Numbered from the stretch's first letter, positions 1-8,723 are shown. The stretch: DNA of 62,326 nucleotides from Streptomyces sp. ITFR-16 (GCF_031844705.1 NZ_CP134611.1:1-62326), one strand, 5' to 3'. Notes: a model not told the origin generated them from the sequence alone. Numbers and translations: made by a program.

Positions 1-867
1 GCGCGATGGGACAGAGACACGCTCCGCTTCGCGGAGCGTGATGGGTCCGGGCTTCGTCTCGGCGGCTTCGGCTTCGCCTTCCGCGGGGGCTCGCGCTTCG
101 CTCCAGGCCCCTGGAGTGTGGGCGGCCCGCCGCTGCGCTCTGGGCCTTGACCGGCCACTACGCTGCCGGTGCGTCCTTCCGGCCGCGCCTCCAGGACGCA
201 GACTGCGCGGGCGGCTGGCCAGGTGGAGGGGTGGACTGCCCCGGGGGTGTGGTGACGGAGTGTGCTTCTCTTCGGGGGTGGGGATGGGGTCTGGAGCCAG
301 TCTGCATCACTTCTGATGCACATGTAGCTTCGACAGAACCAGCCCATAGCCTCTGCGTGCCCGCCTCCCGGCCTCCCGTGGCGCTCTTGGCGTTGGTTTC
401 TGCCCAGACGGGAGCCGAGGGCGGAGGCGGGCGTACAGCCGCCTTCCTGGCGGTTCCAGGGTCCGGGGTGCATCAGCAGGCGAGCTGTGTAGCATCCCGG
501 ATTCGGCGCCACCCCCACCCCGGCGGGGCGAACACCCACCACCTGTGGTCTGAACGCATCCCGCCCACTGCGGACAACAACACCCTGTACCTCGCCGTCG
601 CCATACCCGGAAGCATCGCGATGAGTTACCTCCCGCAGCAGGCGTGATCACCTACAAACGCTTCCTACGACGCCAGGCAGCCCTCGCCGCCACAGGCGAC
701 GCGCAAGCCCACGAACACCTCGACTGGTGCCGGGTGTCGCTCTTTGCTGAAGGCCGGTGTCGTTTCCCGCCGAAGGTCTGGTGTCGTGTGTGGGGTGGTG
801 TGGTTAGCGGTGTTCGGGGCAGTGCCTGGTTCCGTACCATCACTTCGCCGCCCCCCGGGACCCGGTG
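1..867. other. Left subterminal (telomere-proximal) non-coding region
   Basis: I see no convincing gene here. The first 60 bases hold a perfect hairpin with 10-bp arms at 18-27 and 31-40 and a TTC loop, the shape typical of Streptomyces telomere palindromes. GGCTTCG-type short inverted repeats continue to about 110, and imperfect GC-rich repeats to about 250. From roughly 650 the sequence drifts toward decayed coding DNA that leads into the helicase remnant. The classical outermost terminal palindrome is not seen, so the very end is probably missing or of a non-classical type. Confidence 0.55.
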
Positions 868-1827
868 ATGATCGCCAAATGGATCAAGTTCCAGGTCCTG
901 GACACCGAACGGCAGGACTGGACCAGCGAAGCCGTACGCCAAACGCCGCTACCGCGACGCGGATAGCACGACCTGGACGTCTCCTACGAACACCAGGAAG
1001 GCGCGTATCCACTGGGCAGGTGGCTGTCCGACCAGAGGCGCGCCTACCGGGCCGGAACCATGAACAGCACCTTCCGCGCAGCCGAGCTCGAGGAACTCGG
1101 CATGATCTGGGACACCGCTGATGCCCAGTTCGAGGAGAACCTCGCCGCGGCCCGCGCCTACTACCGGGAGGTTAAGGCACTGGCCGCTCCACGGCACGCG
1201 GTCGCCCTCGACAAGCCCGTGGGCCAATGGCTGACCAACCTCCGGCGGCCCGAAGGACTCGGCAAAGACCCTGCTCACGCGCAGCGGCGTGCCGAGCAGC
1301 TCACGGCGATCGACCCCGACTGGAACCCCGGACAGTTGGGCTGGACCGTCGACTGGCAACGCCATTACGTCGGCCTGGCCGGCCTCCTGAACGTCGGCGG
1401 CGCGCTCAAGGACGTCCAGCCCGGCGTCACCCACCGGGGCGACGACATCGGGCGCTGGGTCGCCCGGCAAGCCCGGGACTGGGCACGGCCGAATCCGGAG
1501 CAGCAGCGGCGCCTAGGCGAACTCGGTGTGCGAGCAGCGACTGTACGGGTGCGGAAGGCCCCGGTGCCGGCCGGTACGAAGACCGGAGCAGCGAAAGGCT
1601 CCGACGCGTTCACACGAGGCGTGGCAGCCCTGCGCCAGTACATCCAACGCGAAGGGAAGACCGTCGTGCCCAGGGAGCACACAAAGGTTCTGGTAGAGGC
1701 AGGCAGCGGCACAGAGACCGCCGTTCGGCTGGGCGTTTGGGTCAGCAACCAGAAATCCCGACGTGACCGCCTCGACACCACCCAGCTCGCCGCCCTCGCC
1801 AACCTCGGATTGGAATGGGCGGCGTAA
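868..1827 (+). pseudogene. Remnant of a TtrA-like terminal helicase (C-terminal helicase-associated repeats)
   Basis: Only the C-terminal helicase-associated (HA) repeats survive. No Walker A or DEAH motor domain lies upstream. The frame is open from 868 but a TAG at 964-966 interrupts it, and the protein-like sequence continues on the other side of that stop, so this is a broken gene. The longest clean piece starts at ATG 1060 (255 aa). Its ends match the pattern of the intact helicase at the right end, for example GRWVARQARDWA against GRWVMSVRLGWD, and the closing WVSNQKSRR against WVSNQRSRA. It reads inward from the left end, mirroring the right-end gene. The role in the living ancestor would be conjugation or telomere-linked unwinding, by family analogy. 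Confidence 0.75.
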
Positions 1828-1880
1828 GCGGCCAGCTCCCACGACAGTGATATGTGAGATCCCGAACCTCAGAACAACCG

Positions 1881-2189
1881 TCAGGGTGCCGCGGTGCGCT
1901 GGAAGGAAGTGACATTCAGCTTCACGCCGTCGGTGCTCTGGAGGACGGTGGGCATCTCGCCCTTGGAAGTCTGGCCGGGCTGGACGTCGGTCACGAACTG
2001 AGTGCTGTGCGCGACACGGGTACCGCTGGCGTCCACGGCCTCCCAGTCCCAGGAGTAATTGGACTTCTCACCGCTGTTGTTCTTGATCGTCCGCTCGATC
2101 CAGATGTTGTTGATCCCGGCTTCCGAGCGGTCATCGATTCGGAAACTGGTCAGGTCCTTGCGTTCATTGAGCGTTTTCAGCGTGGCCAC
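1881..2189 (-). pseudogene. 3' fragment of an FxLYD/DUF4352-like secreted protein gene
   Basis: The 102 residues look like the tail of the beta-sandwich domain found in actinobacterial lipoproteins (FxLYD or DUF4352-like), with alternating charged strands and a closing segment VKLNVTSFQ. There is no signal peptide or lipobox. The available GTG at 2189 lies just inside the point where the reading frame runs into transposase-like DNA, so the 5' half has probably been removed. Base composition is less GC-rich than the plasmid core. Function of the parent protein is unknown; the domain usually sits outside the membrane. Confidence 0.55.
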
Positions 2190-2295
2190 CGATCGGGTGA
2201 CGGAGCGGTGTGAAGGTCGGGGTGCGCAACGGACAGGGCTCCCGCGCCGTTGAGGGAGGTGTTCGACGTCTCAACTCAGCAGCACAGGAGCCCTG

Positions 2296-2725
2296 CTGGT
2301 TCCGTATCCTGCCGCACTCGACCTGCCTCACGCCCTGGTCGAGTGGGTCGCGATGCTCATCGTCATCCGTGAGGGTGACCGCCGGTGCAAACTCGCCGCA
2401 CCGTCGTGCGCTGGTCGCACTCGTGTACCTGCGCCGCCACGACACTCTCGCCCGCATCGCCGCCGGCTTTGGGATATCCGTCGGCACCGCCCATGCCTAC
2501 GTCACCTCCGTCACCGGCCTGCTCGCCGACCAGGCACCGGGCCTGCTCAAGACGCTGCGCTCGCACGACCCGGAATTCGTCCTCCTGGACGGCACGCTCG
2601 CCGAGTGCGACCGCGTCGGCGACGGCAAGGCCGACTACTCGGCGAAGCACAAGCGGCACGGGGTGAACGTGCAGGTCGTCACCGACCCAGCCGGAGAGAT
2701 CCTGTGGATCTCGCCCGCGCTGCCG
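2296..2725 (+). pseudogene. 5' part of an IS5-family (DDE_4/HARBI1-type) transposase gene, frameshifted
   Basis: Two frames together read as the N-terminal half of an actinobacterial IS5-family transposase. The first part (LVPYPAALDLPHALVEW) shifts frame near 2390, where one C appears to be lost, into LVALVYLRRHDTLARIAAGF and the catalytic-domain start VLLDGTLAECDR and ADYSAKHKRHG. The similarity stops at ISPALPG, near 2725, where a different transposase begins. The C-terminal half and its catalytic residues are missing, so the element cannot move itself. Confidence 0.75.
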
Positions 2726-3527
2726 GGCCGGCAACGCCGGCTCCAACACCGCGAGCGATCACATCGAGACCACCCAACTCGCCCTGGCCCAACTCCCCAA
2801 ACATCTGCGGCGGGGCCGGCAGACACTGATCCGCACCGACTCCGCCGGCGGCACCCACGCCTTCCTCGACTGGCTCACCCGCCGGGGCCGGTGGCTGTCG
2901 TATTCCGTCGGCATGACCATCACCGACGTCATCCACCAAGCCGTCCTGAAGATCCCGAAGAAGGCATGGACACCGGCCTACGACGCCGACGGCACCGAGC
3001 GGCCCGGCGCCTGGGTCGCGGAGATCACCGACATGCCCGACCTGAGCACGTGGCCCAGGGGCATGCGGCTGATCGTCCGCAAGGAACGGCCCCACCCCGG
3101 CGCCCAGTTGCGCTTCACCGACCTCGACGGACTACGGCTGACCTGCTTCGCGACCAACACCAAGGGCGGCCAGCTCGCCGACCTGGAACTACGTCACCGC
3201 CGGCGGGCCCGCTGCGAGGACCGGATCCGAAACGCCCGCGACACCGGCCTGCGCAACCTGCCTCTGCACGACACCGCGCAGAACCAGATCTGGCTGGAGA
3301 TCGTCTCCCTCGCACTCGGCCTCCTCGCCTGGATGCCCATGCTCGCCCTGACCAGCAAAACCCGCCGCTGGGAACCCAAGAAGCTCCGCCTGCGGCTGTT
3401 CTCCGCCGCCGCCCAACTGGTCACCACCGGCCGCCGCCGCTGGCTCCGCCTCACCGCCCAATGGCCCTGGACAGATGTGATCACCCGCGCGATCCAGCGA
3501 CTCGCAGCCCTGCCGAACCCCGGCTGA
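2726..3527 (+). pseudogene. 3' part of an IS1380-family transposase gene
   Basis: From about 2733 the frame encodes the second half of an IS1380-family DDE transposase: NAGSNTASDH, RTDSAGGTHAFLDWL, then a clean stretch from ATG 2913 to the stop at 3527 ending RLAALPNPG. The segment LEIVSLALGLLAWMPMLALT is typical of this family's C-terminus. No start codon or N-terminal half belongs to it; it is joined directly to the IS5-type fragment, apparently at a short CCGGG-like identity. It is a recombination scar rather than a functional gene. Confidence 0.8.
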
Positions 3528-3664
3528 CCAGCAACTCCGACCGTCCCGACGAGCCACAGCAACATCCCGGGAGCCGTGGAACCCTGACGCCCACCTGACG
3601 CGACAGCCGGGCCGCCAACCTGCCCCAGCCTCGAAATTCCGCAGCTCGCAAGCAAGAGTCCCCG

Positions 3665-3973
3665 TCAGTGAACCGACGAGGACTCATGAACGATCGAGGC
3701 CAAGGGGGTGGTGGCCCGGTCGTCCTCGTTCGTGTGGTATCCGATGGCTGGGAGGGAGCCACCACCTCCTGAAGAGGTGGGTTCCACGATCAGCCACACG
3801 CCTGCGCCCCCGAGGGCCACAGCAATTGCGAATGTGCCGAACGAGCCGTCCGACCGTGAGGTGCCGAACCTGATCACAAGCATCAGAAAGGCACCGAACA
3901 AAAGGCCACCGCCAAGGAGTCGTTCCCACACACGCGGCGTCACGGCACTGTTCCCTTCGTCGTGAGCGATCAT
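3665..3973 (-). CDS. Small membrane protein of unknown function
   Basis: This 102-aa protein has two hydrophobic segments, about residues 19-36 (LLGGGLLFGAFLMLVI) and 46-62 (TFAIAVALGGAGVWLIV), followed by a soluble glycine- and serine-containing tail. It most likely sits in the cytoplasmic membrane with both ends on the same side. It starts at ATG 3973. It is isolated between two dead transposons, so it may be a leftover from an ancestral region. I do not recognise the family. Confidence 0.5.
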   Translation of the reverse strand: MIAHDEGNSAVTPRVWERLLGGGLLFGAFLMLVIRFGTSRSDGSFGTFAIAVALGGAGVWLIVEPTSSGGGGSLPAIGYHTNEDDRATTPLASIVHESSSVH

Positions 3974-4071
3974 TCAGTCAGCTTCTTGAGTATGGCCGGC
4001 AGGCTCCCGGCACACGACGTGGCTGCCTGGGCATGGGCGCGTATCGCAGCATAGATGCCCAGACCGAGCCC

Positions 4072-5367
4072 GGGCCTTGACCCCGAATTCTGGACACGGG
4101 TTATGCGGCTTGTGCCAGCGTAGTTGGTGTGTGGCGGAGGGCGTTTTCGAAGGTGATCGGTGGTCGTTGTCCGAGGCGGGAGTGTCGGCGTCGGGTGTTG
4201 TAGCGGTGGAGCCATCGGAAGGCGTCGAGTCGGGCCTCGCGCTCGGTCGGCCAGCTCTTTCGTCCTTGCAGGGTCTCGCGTTTGAAGGTCGCGTTGAAGG
4301 ACTCGGCGAGTGCGCTGTCCGCGCTGGACCCGACCGCGCTCATACTTCGCCGCACCCCTGCTGACCCGCAGGCTTCGGCGAAACTCCTGCTCGTGTACTG
4401 GGCCCCGTGGTCGGTGTGCATGATCGATCCGGCAAGGCTGCCGCGGGTGCGGATCGCCGCTGCCAGGGCGTCGGTGACGAGATCCGCGCGCATGTGGTCG
4501 GCGATCGCCCAGCCGACGAGACGGCGCGATGCGAGGTCGATGACGGTCGCCAGGTAGCAGAACTTCCCGCCGGCGACGGGCAGGTAGGTGATGTCACCGA
4601 CGTACTTCGTGTTCGGCTTGTCCGCGGTGAAGTCGCGGCCGATCAGGTCCGGGGCCTTGGCCGCGGCCGGGTCAGAGACGGTGGTGTGGTGCCGAGGCCG
4701 CAACCGGATCCCTTGATCCTGGATGCCCGCATGATCCTGGCGACGCGCTTGTGGCTGACCGCGACACCGTTCTCCTCGCGGAGCTCGGCGGTGATCCCCG
4801 GGCCTCCGCAGGTGCCGTCCGATTCCTGGTGCACCGCCCGTATCCGGGCCGCCAGGCGGGCGTCGGCCACCTGCCGGGCGGCCTGGTCAGCGGCTGTCCG
4901 TTGCCAGTAGTAGAAGCTCGAGTGGGCTGACGCCGAGGATCCTGCAGAGCCGCTTCACGCCGTGACGGCGCTGGAGGTCGGCGACACACTGGAAGCGGTT
5001 CACCAGCGCGTCTCTCGGGCGAAATATTTCCGCCGCCTTCCGCAGGATCTCCCGTTCCTCCTCCAACTCGCGGACCTTCTTCGCAAGGCGGCGTTCTCCG
5101 CCTCCAGCGGTACCGGCGGCTGGGCCGGTTCTTGCGTCCGTCGTCTGGGACGGCTCACCCCGGCTGCCCTCACCCAGTTCCGGCAGGGTCTCCGGGTTGA
5201 TCCCCAGATCGGCCGCGACGACCCGATTTTCGCTTCCGGCCGCGACTCGTACAGCGCGACCGCGTCCGCCTTGAACTCCAGCGGGTAGTTCTTCATGACC
5301 ACGAGATGTCCGTTCTCAGATCCTCAGGATCCAGTGTCTCGTGTGTCCAGGATCAGGGTCAAGGCCC
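4072..5367 (-). mobile_element. IS3-family insertion sequence, degenerate
   Basis: About 1.3 kb bounded by imperfect terminal inverted repeats of about 25 bp. The left repeat starts gggccttgacc at 4072 and reads on to ctggacac; the right repeat, read on the other strand from 5367, is nearly identical with one indel. Inside lie overlapping orfA and orfB fragments on the minus strand in the usual IS3 order. I see no clear target-site duplication. Confidence 0.8.
4101..5296 (-). pseudogene. IS3-family transposase OrfA/OrfB, frameshifted
   Basis: OrfA begins MKNYPLEFKADAVALYESRP (ATG 5296), the usual HTH_Tnp_1 start. The middle is scrambled by at least two compensating single-base indels before the frame recovers at KYFARETRW. 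OrfB is split: the HTH_21-like part (ELREENGVAVSHKRVARIMR) is in one frame to about 4700, and the integrase core is in another (residues YVGDITYLPV, HTDHGAQYTS, FNATFKRE; 4101-4703). Key DDE residues are visible in the core, but the breaks make the product non-functional. IS3 elements normally join OrfA and OrfB by programmed frameshifting; the damage here goes beyond that. Confidence 0.85.
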
Positions 5368-5377
5368 ATCCTTGCGG

Positions 5378-5434
5378 TTTTGTGCCTCCTCCGACACAGC
5401 CGGACCCGATTTGGCCCCGGAAAGAGGTACAAAA
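5378..5434. promoter_or_regulatory. Inverted repeat upstream of the winged-helix gene pair
   Basis: Arms TTTTGTGCCTC (5378-5388) and GAGGTACAAAA (5424-5434) are complementary apart from one position. This could be an operator or part of a promoter for the genes starting at 5663. The rest of 5435-5662 shows no further structure that I can support. Confidence 0.25.
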
Positions 5435-5662
5435 TGCGTTCGGCCTGGTCAGGCCCGTATTCGGCCGTCAGCTCATGGAGGGGCATGTGTCGGCGTCGAC
5501 ACCAGGGGGCCACGCCGACAGGGACAAAGGTCCCTCTGGGCGGGGACAATCTCGGCTAGGGTCCGGGGCACCACACGAGATCGAGCAGCAGGAGCCAAGG
5601 TGCCCGGGGACGCGAGTCGCTCCACCAGTAGGGGCCGGCGGTCAGCGGACCGCGGTGAGCCC

Positions 5663-6280
5663 GTGACGTCGCCGCTGGCGGACAGCTTCGCCCAGGCGCT
5701 GGACCGTACGCCGCCGAAGCCCGGTCGGCCGGTGCGGTCCGCGAAGGTCGACTACACGTACCGGGCTCCGCACGACGCGTGGGGCCGCAGCGGTTACAGC
5801 ATGGTCAGCAACGCCTTCCTCTCCGACGTCCTGGCCGTGCTGATCGCCCGGTACGGGATGTCGCCCGTGCAGTCGGCGGTCCTGTTGTTCTGCATGGGCC
5901 GCCAGGTCGAGGGACGCCTGAAGATCACCCACATCAAGGTGGCCCGGCACCTCGGAGTCGAGCGAGCGAACGTCACCCGGGCGCTGGGCAACCTGGAGAA
6001 CTGGCACATGCTCCAGCGCCGCCCCAACTCGCTGATCGTGGTCAACCCGCTGATCTGTTTCAAGGGCAACGGCGACCTCCAGCAGGAGGCCCTGGAGCAG
6101 CTGCGGCAGGACGCCAGGGCCGCGCTCAGGAAGCACTTCCCGGAAATGCGGGAAGATGTGATGGCGCTGGAGAAGGCGGCGAGCGAGAGCTTCCCGGAGT
6201 TCACGGCCCCAGCCCCACCGGCACCGCGCACGCGGCAGCTGGCGTTCGGCGACAACGACGTGGAGGAAGAGGCATGCTGA
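5663..6280 (+). CDS. Winged-helix DNA-binding protein, candidate replication initiator subunit
   Basis: The 205-aa product has a clear winged-helix core at about residues 55-130: LKITHIKVARHLGVERANVT, then RALGNLENWHMLQRRPNSLI, which reads as helix-turn-helix plus wing. The N-terminus is basic and proline-rich and the C-terminus acidic. GTG 5663 is chosen because the homologous-looking part starts soon after; the frame stays open upstream, so the start is uncertain. The stop overlaps the next winged-helix gene by 7 bases, which implies translational coupling. The pair lies next to a repeat array with DnaA-box-like sites, suggesting a role in plasmid replication or its control. A simple transcription regulator remains possible. 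Confidence 0.6.
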   Translation: MTSPLADSFAQALDRTPPKPGRPVRSAKVDYTYRAPHDAWGRSGYSMVSNAFLSDVLAVLIARYGMSPVQSAVLLFCMGRQVEGRLKITHIKVARHLGVERANVTRALGNLENWHMLQRRPNSLIVVNPLICFKGNGDLQQEALEQLRQDARAALRKHFPEMREDVMALEKAASESFPEFTAPAPPAPRTRQLAFGDNDVEEEAC

Positions 6281-6681
6281 TCCAAGCTCACCTCGGGTTC
6301 GCGCAGCTGCACCGCCTAGAGCTCTCCAAGGCCGACTACGACCTGCTCAGCGCGATGATGGAGGTCCAGCACCCCGGCGGCGAGGTGAACGCCTCACAGG
6401 CCGAACTGCGGGCGCGCGTGGGCCTCAGCAAGAACCGCACGTCCATCGCGATGAGTCACCTGGTCGACCGAAACGTGGTCCTGCGGCCCGAGGGCCGCTA
6501 CCGCAGCTACTTCATCCACCCGTACTTCGCCGGGTACGCCTCCCAGGAGGAGATGGAGGAGGCGCTGCGCGAGGCGACCAACGCCATCAAGGCCGGCGCG
6601 CTGGCCGCCCCGGCACCGCCCCCCGCCCCGCCTGCCCCGCAGCGGCACTTGGCCGCCGTGCCTGCACGTCGCAGCGCTTGA
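6274..6681 (+). CDS. Small winged-helix (RepL/MarR-like) protein
   Basis: A 135-aa protein whose first 95 residues form one winged helix: ADYDLLSAMMEVQ, then ASQAELRARVGLSKNRTSIA as helix-turn-helix, then VLRPEGRYRSYFIHPYFAGY as a beta wing. The layout resembles the RepL family of plasmid replication proteins, although a MarR-like regulator would look similar. The tail is alanine/proline-rich and likely disordered. ATG 6274 overlaps the end of the upstream gene by 7 bases, so the two are made together. A strong hairpin follows the stop, and the candidate origin array starts about 100 bases downstream. Confidence 0.6.
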   Translation: MLIQAHLGFAQLHRLELSKADYDLLSAMMEVQHPGGEVNASQAELRARVGLSKNRTSIAMSHLVDRNVVLRPEGRYRSYFIHPYFAGYASQEEMEEALREATNAIKAGALAAPAPPPAPPAPQRHLAAVPARRSA

Positions 6682-6722
6682 CCGGCCGCCCGGCCGCCCG
6701 CCCGGCCGGGTGACACGACATC

Positions 6723-6758
6723 AGCGGCGCCGCCCCCTTCGGTGGGGGCGGCGCCGCT
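6723..6758 (+). terminator. Hairpin terminator after the winged-helix pair
   Basis: Perfect 15-bp arms (6723-6737 and 6744-6758) with a TTCGGT loop. There is no T-tract, as is common in Streptomyces. Confidence 0.7.
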
Positions 6759-6784
6759 CTCGTGCGCGTTGAGGGCGGTACATC

Positions 6785-7102
6785 GTTCCCCTGGGCGGGA
6801 AGCCGGCAGGTCGGCGCCCTCCCCGGCCGGAAGTTTGTCCACGCAGGGTTGGCCAACTTGTCCACGCCCAGGTGGAACAACGTTCCCCTGGAGGGGAAAG
6901 CCGCAGGTGAGCGGGCTGCCATGGGCGCGCAGACGACACCAAGACCAACCCCTGCGCTGGAGGCAGCACGGGGCCGGCGCACATCGTTCCCCTGGAGGGG
7001 AAAGCTTGGCGCCGGCCTTCATCGCGGCCGGGCGCGGCTCTCCCCTCCCGCATGGGACGCGTATGTCAGATACGCGTACACGGTTCCCGCGGGCGGGAAA
7101 CG
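6785..7102. other. Candidate replication origin: four inverted repeats and two DnaA-box-like sites
   Basis: Four related partial palindromes lie at 6785-6803, 6882-6901, 6986-7005 and 7083-7102. Copies two and three share GTTCCCCTGGAGGGGAAAGC exactly; copies one and four are diverged but keep the TTCCC and GGGAA arms. Between copies one and two, TTGTCCACG occurs twice (6835-6843 and 6858-6866), one base from the Streptomyces DnaA box TTGTCCACA. Repeats plus DnaA boxes beside DNA-binding genes is a standard origin layout. An operator array for the winged-helix proteins is the main alternative. Confidence 0.45.
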
Positions 7103-7151
7103 CGCAGCTCACAGCCTCACGAAAAGAATCATGGGCGGCCCTCTTGTGCCG

Positions 7152-7201
7152 CCTCCCCTGTATGAACTTCAATACATGTATTGAAGTTCATACAGGGGAG
7201 G
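7152..7201. repeat. 50-bp perfect palindrome overlapping a ribosome binding site
   Basis: The 25-bp arms match without a mismatch; the centre is between 7176 and 7177. The central part is AT-rich for this DNA (ttcaatacatgtattgaa). The right arm ends in ggggagg, the ribosome binding site of the gene that starts at 7210, and the left arm begins with its complement cctcccc. In RNA the site would be locked in a 25-bp stem. In DNA it could be a dimeric repressor operator or a replication element. Confidence 0.85.
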
Positions 7202-7209
7202 AACCCACC

Positions 7210-7692
7210 GTGTTAGTCACCCTCGTCACCGCCGCCCTCGCCATCGTCGGCACGCTGCTCGGCTCAATCGTCAGCGGCCGCTTCCAGGAGCGCGCCGCGG
7301 AGCGGTCCGTCCGCGTCACCCACGGCGAGGCGATCCGCCGCGATCGCCTGGAGGCCGTCACCGCTCTCGCCTGCGCCGCCAGCGACCACCGCCGTGCGAT
7401 GTGGATGCGCGGCGACGCCGTCCTCAAGCAGGCCGGCTCCGAGCGGATCGAGGCCTTGCGCGGCGAGAGCCACATGACCCGGTCCGCCGTCACCCGCCCG
7501 CTGGTCGCACTGCGGGTCCTCTTCGCGGACCAGGCGGTACGCGCCGCGGCTGACGAGATGATCGCGCGGACGTACGCGCTGCGCGACGCGTACGCCACCA
7601 CCGAGGACCTGACCGCCGCCCGGGAAGCCGCGAAGGTCGCCCACGACTCCTTCGTCGACGTCGCCGCCGGCTACCTCAGCCGGACCGCCTGA
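7210..7692 (+). CDS. Single-pass membrane protein, TTA-containing (bldA-dependent candidate)
   Basis: A 160-aa protein with an N-terminal hydrophobic helix (about residues 2-20, VTLVTAALAIVGTLLGSIV) and a mainly alpha-helical cytoplasmic part rich in Arg, Ala and Glu. It resembles the small one-TM proteins common in Streptomyces plasmids and is similar in design to the protein at 18356-19033. GTG 7210 sits nine bases after a strong GGGGAGG site. The second codon is TTA, which in Streptomyces needs the bldA tRNA and ties translation to development. The site also lies in a 50-bp palindrome. Function unknown. Confidence 0.7.
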   Translation: MLVTLVTAALAIVGTLLGSIVSGRFQERAAERSVRVTHGEAIRRDRLEAVTALACAASDHRRAMWMRGDAVLKQAGSERIEALRGESHMTRSAVTRPLVALRVLFADQAVRAAADEMIARTYALRDAYATTEDLTAAREAAKVAHDSFVDVAAGYLSRTA

Positions 7693-7721
7693 GCCCTTCC
7701 AGCAGAGACAGGAGTCCCGTC

Positions 7722-8069
7722 ATGGAGCGCACGTCCACGGAGATCGTGAAGGTCGCCGACATCACCGCCATCGAGACCCGCGCCGACCGGGGCGCCGTCG
7801 ACAGCGAGCTCGCGTACCTGGCCCCGGCGGCCGCCGCCGCGCTGGGGCTGCTCGCCGACGCCATCAAGCGGGGCACCGCCGACCGCGACACCGTCGTCCA
7901 GGCGCTGAAGGAGGCGGCCGTTCACGAGCGGTTCGCCGACGTCCTGGCGGCCGCGTCCGAGGACGTCATGGACGAGAGCGAGGACCCGTACGACTTCGAC
8001 GCCCGCCTGGACGCCGACAACCTCTCGGGCGCGGCCTCTCAGGTCCGCGACCTCTTCCGCTGGCTGTAG
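7722..8069 (+). CDS. Small acidic helical protein of unknown function
   Basis: This 115-aa protein starts at ATG 7722 after CAGGAG. It is alanine-rich and acidic, predicted mainly alpha-helical, without membrane segments or recognisable motifs. It follows the TTA-containing gene by 29 bases and is likely co-transcribed with it and the next two genes. I do not recognise a family. Confidence 0.65.
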   Translation: MERTSTEIVKVADITAIETRADRGAVDSELAYLAPAAAAALGLLADAIKRGTADRDTVVQALKEAAVHERFADVLAAASEDVMDESEDPYDFDARLDADNLSGAASQVRDLFRWL

Positions 8070-8112
8070 ACCCGCCCGCCGGCCACCACCCGACACCCAC
8101 GAAGGAGACACC

Positions 8113-8301
8113 GTGTTCACCGGAACCGCCGAAGAACTCCGCGCCCGCCAGGCGCAGGCCCGCGAGCTCGCGGAGCAGGCCGCCGCGCTGCTGGACCAGA
8201 TCGACGCGCTGGGCCTGGGCGCGGGCGGCGGGCAGCTGCACACCCCCGGCGGCATCATCCGCAACCGGCCCGGCCAGGGCTGGACCGTCGCCGACCGCTG
8301 A
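8113..8301 (+). CDS. Small helical protein of unknown function (62 aa)
   Basis: GTG 8113 follows GAAGGAGA. The first 36 residues are a single likely amphipathic or coiled-coil helix (TAEELRARQAQARELAEQAA), followed by a glycine-rich linker and a short tail TPGGIIRNRPGQGW. It belongs to the four-gene run 7210-8715. No known family recognised. Confidence 0.6.
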   Translation: MFTGTAEELRARQAQARELAEQAAALLDQIDALGLGAGGGQLHTPGGIIRNRPGQGWTVADR

Positions 8302-8328
8302 CCGAGCCACCCGAGGAAGGAGACCGCG

Positions 8329-8715
8329 GTGACCGACCCCGCGTCCGACAACCACCGCCAGGAGCAGCTCCTGGTCCCGCTCGCCGCCGAGGACGTCGCC
8401 GCGCTCGGCAGCGACGGCGAGCAGCTGGCCGCGCTGCTCGCCACCGCACTGCACGGCCTGGCGCTGCTGCGCACGGGCCGCGCGAGCGCCGCCGAACTCG
8501 CGGCCGCCATCGAGGGCACCACCGGGCTCCTGGAGCGGCTGGAGGCCGTACGGGACGCCTCCCTGCGCCAGCCCGCCGCCAAGGACGTCTCGCACGCCGA
8601 CCTGGCTGCGGCGATGCACCTGGAGAGCCGGGCGACCGCGCAGTCCCGCCGCCGCACCCTGCTGCGGAACCCGGTGAGCGACCTGGAGCGGTGGGCCACC
8701 GGCACCACCAGCTGA
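8329..8715 (+). CDS. Helical protein of unknown function (128 aa)
   Basis: GTG 8329 follows GGAAGGAGA. The product is predicted almost wholly alpha-helical, alanine- and leucine-rich, with a basic C-terminal segment (AQSRRRTLLRNPVSDLERW) that might touch nucleic acid. It is the last gene of the run that starts at 7210; two hairpins close the run. No family recognised. Confidence 0.6.
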   Translation: MTDPASDNHRQEQLLVPLAAEDVAALGSDGEQLAALLATALHGLALLRTGRASAAELAAAIEGTTGLLERLEAVRDASLRQPAAKDVSHADLAAAMHLESRATAQSRRRTLLRNPVSDLERWATGTTS

Positions 8716-8723
8716 CCCGATGC

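Noticed and set aside
2210..3598. Intact 462-aa transposase
   Set aside because: The frame mixes a real IS5-type segment with out-of-frame translation of IS1380 sequence after about 2730.
6785..7102. CRISPR array
   Set aside because: Four repeats at uneven spacing (about 100 bases), diverged, with no cas genes.
7152..7201. Protelomerase (hairpin-telomere) resolution site
   Set aside because: A 50-bp perfect palindrome recalls telRL sites, but no protelomerase-like gene is visible and the ends are of the Tap/Tpg protein-capped type.
6742..7209. Coding extension upstream of the gene at 7210
   Set aside because: The frame stays open through the repeat array, but the sequence is non-protein-like and the ribosome site lies at 7195-7201.
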